Below are positions 58,668-64,000 of a stretch of 64,000 nt of DNA, in pieces; within the stretch, counting starts at the first letter, position 1; the number at the start of each line of letters is the position of its first letter. The stretch spans positions 110,830,734 to 110,894,733 of the forward strand of contig CM045762.1 of the NCBI GenBank assembly GCA_025200525.1. The letters run 5' to 3'. The notes under the pieces are model-generated. The model searched no databases. It saw only the letters and a program-made list of their open reading frames with translations, and was not told where the DNA came from. The translations under genes were made by a program, and so were the position numbers. The DNA is from Camellia lanceoleosa (Eukaryota; Streptophyta; Magnoliopsida; Ericales; Theaceae).

Positions 58668-61600
58668 TGTAGACGTCCCTGAACGTCCTGGGAAAATCTT
58701 GTTTTGTTCATTGGGCTCACTACAGTTCAGACTCAAATGTCACGGTTCTGAATCTAATCCCGCAAAGTGCAATGCGAGACCGATAAATCACCAAAGAGTT
58801 CAAATTCGGCAAATCGTTTTGAAAAACTGATTTTTAGAAAGAAGTGCGAAACGGGGACTGCTTTGCCAGATACAGAGTTGCCACCTAAATATTTTATTTT
58901 GGGGAATTTAGGAAACCCTGACTCATGCCTAAGGCCACGTGTCTGTCATTACCAAAGTTGCCTTGGCTCGGGAAATTGAGTGCGATTTGGGAAGGTCATG
59001 CAATGAGCATTCCCACTCGCCCGATCAAAGATCGGCCACTACTAAACATGATATTTTGTTTTGAAAACATATGCGCTCTTATTCCAGTGTATTAGCCTAG
59101 AAATACTATGTGATGCGCGCAGCAAACAAGTATAGACTGGATCGCCTGAATTGGAACAAAACATTTCATGTTTATCTATGAAAGCGGTTTGTTACTCGCA
59201 AGTAGGCTAAAATGCAAATTTTGCCACCCTCAAGTGGGCTTAGAAAACATGGTGATTTGCCACTCTCAAGTGGGATTAAAACTCGCAATCAATGAATTGT
59301 TCCAACTCAAGTAATCTAACTTTCACCCACAGGCATTCAGGCAAGTATATCACATAAGCAGTTAGCCTCATGGTAAGCATGCTATCATGGCAGTCACTCA
59401 CACGCATGCAAGGATGCTAAAGCATAAACACTTACCGAGTACTCCGAGCCAAAGCAGAAACTAGTTAGTAATTAATGCATGATCTTAGCTATGCTGAGAT
59501 GCCTAATGCAACATATGCAGGATGCAACTAAGATAGGCTCGGCTATTCTAAGATGGCGTATGAGATGCTACAGGTAACATATATTCAACTTGGAATTGAA
59601 ATACGATGTAGCTAGTATGATGCGCAGAACCCGGTGCATGCAAAACAAATGAATGGATGCAAACATACGAGCATAAGGATGCTAATTGAAACGTGCCCTA
59701 AAACTAACCATCACAAGTTGGTAAATGAAAGGGAGAAAGACGTGGGGTTGGAAGACATACATCACACACACGTACACTTATTACAACAGTTGGCCCTCTT
59801 GACGGAGGGTCCGAATAAATAATACAGAATCGAATTAACTAATTATTACACAACACTAGCTAATTAAAAAATTAACTAAACTAGCATGCAAACTATGTAA
59901 AATGGGCTGTCTCAGCTCTGCTTTGAATGATGAAGGATGCATGCATGTTCGAGTCGCCTTGTCGGGAAATCCATCGCAATGCCTCGACTCGCCTCTGTTT
60001 GCAATTGATTTCAGAAACTTGCACAAAGCTCCAAGGAGATGAAACTCTACCCTGGGAATCTAGGGGGAGGCTACGGACCAACTATAGGCATTGGAGACCA
60101 CCTACTGACCACCCTTGGTGGTGAAAACCAGAAAAGGTGGTCGGCCTGCCAGAAAACCTGGTCGGCCTGGTAGTTTCTTCTCATAGTTTCTGCATTTTCT
60201 GCAACAAAGGCAAGAGAGAGAGAAGGCAAAGTATTTTCAACATATGTGTGCCCGACCACTCTCCCTGTCATTGCATAAGCTCTAGGGAGTGTAGTCTTCA
60301 ATCCTCGTGCCATCAATCACGTATCCCGATGCATGATGGCTGAGGAGTCGAATTGCATGACTCAATGTGAAATGAATACACATGTAAACACCTAAAGCCA
60401 ACAACTCTATCACGGATAGTCAAGAGTGTCGGTGACCAAGAATCTATGTACGTTTCGTCACTTTGAGTATGAAACGTCCCTCGTTTCCCGTGTTTGGACT
60501 AAACCCTACTCCAAACACAATGCAACAAACAATGTATGGACAAATGCAACACTAGGAAGCAATCTAAATGCAATGCAACTAAGTGATGCGGAGATGCACG
60601 GAATGACATGCAAGCATGCAAATGGCATACACAATGCTATGAACCAATCAACGTCATACTCAATGCACATGGATTATATAGCATGGATACACAATGCACT
60701 AACATACGCAATGTTATGAACGTGGCATGCGCAATGCAACGATCAAACATGTGATAACATGGACTATAGGGCATACACAATGCAAGATGACTTAAACCAA
60801 GATGGATGTGCCTCGGCCACACCCAAATTAGTGGCCAATATGATGAAAATGAGGCAACAAGGTACATGCAAACATGCACAAATGCAAGGGACCAAATCTA
60901 AGGAACAAAGTGCAACTCTACCAAAGCATGACAATGATGAAATATGGCATACAATGACACATGTTCCAGCTCTGAAATGACATACAAGACGGTCCCGAAT
61001 CATGCAAACAAATCACCCGATGCAGTTGGATGGCACAATGACCGAAACTAGTGAAGTGCATTACACTAGAGGTATGCAAAGTGATGCCCAAATGACCAAA
61101 CCAACCCCAAACAGTCCTTATGCAGACCCAAAACAGTGGGAAAATGGACTAAAATGATGGCTTGCAATGCGCAAAAATGAAGCTCATACAATAGCCCAAA
61201 AATGAGGCATACAAGCACAACTCTCAAACGCATTTAAAGAGTGGAAATCATGGGAATATGACATAAGTATAAGCTCTGAAATAACATGTTCAATGATGCC
61301 AAAACATGTAAACAACTCAAGTTAAGCACGAGAGAGGCTTCAAAACTCGAAGCTAGGAAAGGGTATTACACTACAAGCACGCATGGCAAGCATCATTCGA
61401 CTATGGGACCTCAAAACAGAGCTAAGGCAGCCCAAATCATGAATAAAATCAGTTTAGAATATGGCCAAAATATGCTAGAATTAAGGGCCAAAACAACATG
61501 CAATGCGAGCTAGTGAACATGGATTACACTACAAGCATATGAAGCATTCAAGAGGCCACTAAACTAGAAAAATTCAGAGACATGACACGCCAAATAAAGC

Positions 61601-62460
61601 CCAAAAACCCACTGAAACATAATCAATGCATGCAAGAATGGCATGTTCTTTTGATAGGCTATAAGACGGGTTATTCTACACATACAAGAGACACACCCAA
61701 GGTGACAAAACCAACTTTGGAAAGAGCCTATTCAGGCCCTAAAAGTCACTGAAAAGGGCCTAAAACAAGGTTTTGAGGTGTGCAAATGAAGGCTCCTTTG
61801 TAAGGCCAAAAATGCTAGTAAACAAGACAACAAGAGAGAGGGTCACCCCTCTCTGATTTAGGCCCTCAAAACCACATGCTCACCATTGAAAATCCATTGG
61901 ATTTCAGTGGTAGGAAGGCCAGGAAAATATTAAATCAAAGGCTTTATGGCATGGCTCAAAACAAGGCAAAATGAAGCATGCAAGGGGGTAGATGACCCCC
62001 AACAACAAAATGACCTTAAGCAAACATCAAAAGGACCTCAAAAAAGTCTTTTTTTAGTTGACAACAAAGCTCAAATATGCATGCAAATAAGGCTAAGAGA
62101 TGGATCAAAATAAAGCTCAAAAGAGAGAAAAAGTGTGTTACCCTTGAACCTCAGCAAGACAGCAACTTCTCTTGCCCAAAACTGACTCTTTGAGACCTCT
62201 CAAGACCCTCCAGGAACCTTAGAACAATGGTGGAGGTGTGTGGCTGTGAGGTGTGGTGTAATAGGTCAAGAACAAGACCCTTTTGAACCCAAAACAAAGA
62301 GATATAGAGGGAAGTGTATGCACAAGCCTTAGACAAATTTCTCAACCTGTGCCAAGGAAGAGGAGGTCCTCTCTTATAGAGATACAAGGCCAAAGCTTCT
62401 TCAAGAAGCTAGAAACCAAGGTTCAAGATACTTCATACACGTGTATGGAGGATACAGTCT
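58668..62460 (-). mobile_element. 5' LTR of the large Ogre/Tat-like element, truncated
   Basis: It matches 38185-41979 closely, including the GGTGGTCGGCCTGCC stretch (60130-60170), the stem-loop near 61885 and the palindrome near 62440, here with one mismatch. It stops at 62460, just after GGATACAGTCT, where a plus-strand LTR begins. The last 0.85 kb of the LTR is missing from the window. Confidence 0.85.
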
Positions 62461-64000
62461 TGTAGACACCCCATTTTTGACCGTCCTCAAGACTTGGACG
62501 TCACTATTTGAACACCCGGTGATCATCCATGTTTGTGTTTGTTTGGAGTTCCCGGAGGTCTCGGCTACGCGCCTTGCCTCAGGATCTCCAAACTTGACTG
62601 TTTAGTGTCTGGTTTTGCACCAAACACTTGTGTTTTGCCTTGGAGGGGCAGGGAATGCCTTGTGAGGCATCCCCACACATCACCGGCCATGGCCAGAGGC
62701 CACTGGCTGGTGTTTTGTTGCCATCGGCAATGTATATTGCCGGTCGGCATTTTTTGTTGCCGATTGGCAGTTTATTTTGTCAAAATGGCACTTTTGGCTA
62801 GCCGACTACTGTTCATCTGCTTTTGCAGATATTTTAATATAGTTGTATTGCGTTTTGTTCCCCTCCATACAGGTGTATGAAGGGATGGCTTCCTTGTTAG
62901 CTTCTTGAGTAAGCTTTACAAGATTGACTTCTCTATAAGAGGAGCCCTCCTCTCTTGGCTTTAAGGTTAGAGAGAAAAAGGTTAGAAAAGTTCAGAGGGA
63001 GCTTTGGTTCTAGGTTTAGGATTTTGTATCTATCCTATATCTATATCTCTCATTCTCTTGTGTTTGTGTGTGTTTAGGCTTACTATTGCACACAAACACA
63101 TGGTGTTACACCTTTTTGTAGTTTGTGAAGGACCAGAGGTCTGTTCTTGAGGTTCTTGGGTGGTTTTGAGCTTGGAGGAGCAGCTGGTCCACCCTTTGTG
63201 AAGAGGTTCTTCAAGGGTAACAATCTTACCCCTTTTTACCCCATTCTTGCATACTATTTTTGCCTATCTTAGAACTATTTTTGAGCTTAGTATATAATAT
63301 AAAAAAGTTCTATTTTTTGGGCCCTCTAAATAGTTTGTTTAGAGTGTTTTGTGGTTTGGAGGTGTTTGACCCCTCGTAAGCCTTGAGAGGCCCCATTTTG
63401 TGCCATTTTGAGTGAGCTCCGGGACTTTGGTGTTTGGGCCTCCTCACCACTGAAATCTTGAGGGATTTCAGTGGTAAGGATGGTGCCTTGAAGTCCCAAG
63501 AAGGAGAGGGCCACCCCCTCTCCTTATTGTCCTTGAAAAGAGCCATTTTTGCCTCTTTAATGAGCACTTAGCTAAGCCTCATGTTGCCCATGCCTTAGCT
63601 ATTATTTATGCTTATTTTTCCATAAAATAGCATTGTTGTATGTTGGTTTTGGTACACCATGCTTGCCATGCTTGCTCAGCATACATGCCATGTAATGCCT
63701 TGTTGTTGCCTTAACATGCCTTAGGTTGCAAGCCCTTGTTTTAGCATGTTTTAGGCTTAGCTTTGTGAAGCTTTAATGCATGTTTTTGTATGCTTTAGCT
63801 TTGTTTTAAGTTTCTTTAGTCATACTTGCCATGTATTGCATAGCCCCTTTGCATTGTTAGCTTGTAGGCTTTGAAAATGAGAAGCGTTGAGCATGCATTG
63901 CTTGAGTTATCTTAGTGACTTGGCATCATTTATAGCATAATCTCAGTCCCTAAGACATGCTTGAATGCTTTCCTTGGATGTCTCTTTGTTGCTTTGAAAG
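62461..64000 (+). mobile_element. Ogre/Tat-like LTR, start, running off the window
   Basis: It begins TGTAGACACCCCATTTTTG and aligns with 16333-17335. It carries a GGCCGGTCGGC-like block, a decayed palindrome near 62870, a hairpin (about 62900-62916), a TATA box near 62932 and a stem-loop at about 63443-63475 (ACCACTGAAATC / GATTTCAGTGGT). The remainder to the window end is LTR-like with repeated GCCTTAGCTT and CATGCCTTGCTTAG words. No gene is seen. Confidence 0.8.

Larger units (their letters stand above)
38185..62460 (-). mobile_element. Very large gag-only Ogre/Tat-like LTR retrotransposon
   Basis: One element reads right to left: 5' LTR 62460-58668 (truncated), primer site, leader, gag (57898-56874), about 10 kb of apparently non-coding internal DNA with minisatellites, a polypurine tract (45300-45288) and 3' LTR 45287-38185. 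Without the nested LTRs the 3' LTR is about 4.6 kb and the internal region about 8.9 kb, giving close to 18 kb if the 5' LTR were complete. No protease, reverse transcriptase or integrase sequence was recognised. Gag-bearing, pol-less elements with terminal repeats have been called TR-GAG. The 5-bp left flank AATAC resembles GATAC at the matching place in arm A, so it inserted upstream of the arm B polygalacturonase. Confidence 0.8.

Overview
This window is repeat-dominated nuclear DNA from a flowering plant, most likely a eudicot. No intact gene was recognised. Support for a plant comes from a glycoside hydrolase family 28 (polygalacturonase) gene with plant-type exons, plant LTR retrotransposons with a tRNA-Met-type primer site or Ogre/Tat-type gag, and deep nesting of long LTRs. 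The species cannot be named from the sequence.

Layout. Positions 1-1875 are AT-rich flank with one MITE. From about 1876 to 13403 (arm A) lies a dead polygalacturonase gene on the + strand. Its introns hold a complete ORF1-only LINE with a 16-bp target duplication, an LTR (to 7797), and a second LTR of a related family (from 8796) that itself holds a 3.1-kb solo LTR (9211-12333). Two more polygalacturonase exons with catalytic motifs lie at about 14134-14434, where exon 5 is cut by an LTR. Behind that cut is a TE nest (14435-27911): an LTR, cut by an Ogre/Tat-like LTR, cut by a chromovirus-like element without coding capacity (17336-23796, minus strand), cut by another Ogre/Tat-like LTR, followed by an inverted fragment of a gag-only Ogre/Tat-like element.

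Arm A recurs in inverted orientation at 27912-38184 (arm B), with the same LINE and LTR insertions at the same sites. All four insertions and one nonsense codon therefore predate the duplication. Private changes in each arm (a 236-bp insertion and a 37-bp tandem duplication in A, a roughly 0.95-kb deletion in B, separate frameshifts) came later.

Positions 38185-62460 hold one very large minus-strand Ogre/Tat-like element. It has a 3' LTR (38185-45287, carrying a nested solo LTR at 41985-44442), an internal region with gag but no recognisable pol (45288-58667, carrying a nested solo LTR at 46881-51360), and a truncated 5' LTR (58668-62460). Its 3' part carries several minisatellite blocks. A plus-strand LTR of the same superfamily starts at 62461 and runs out of the window.

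The main points of interest are the tail-to-tail inverted duplication of a polygalacturonase pseudogene, the ORF1-only LINE, clusters of palindromic CG-containing hexamers shared by unrelated LTR families, and a compact palindrome/hairpin/TATA arrangement plus a conserved stem-loop in the Ogre/Tat-like LTRs.
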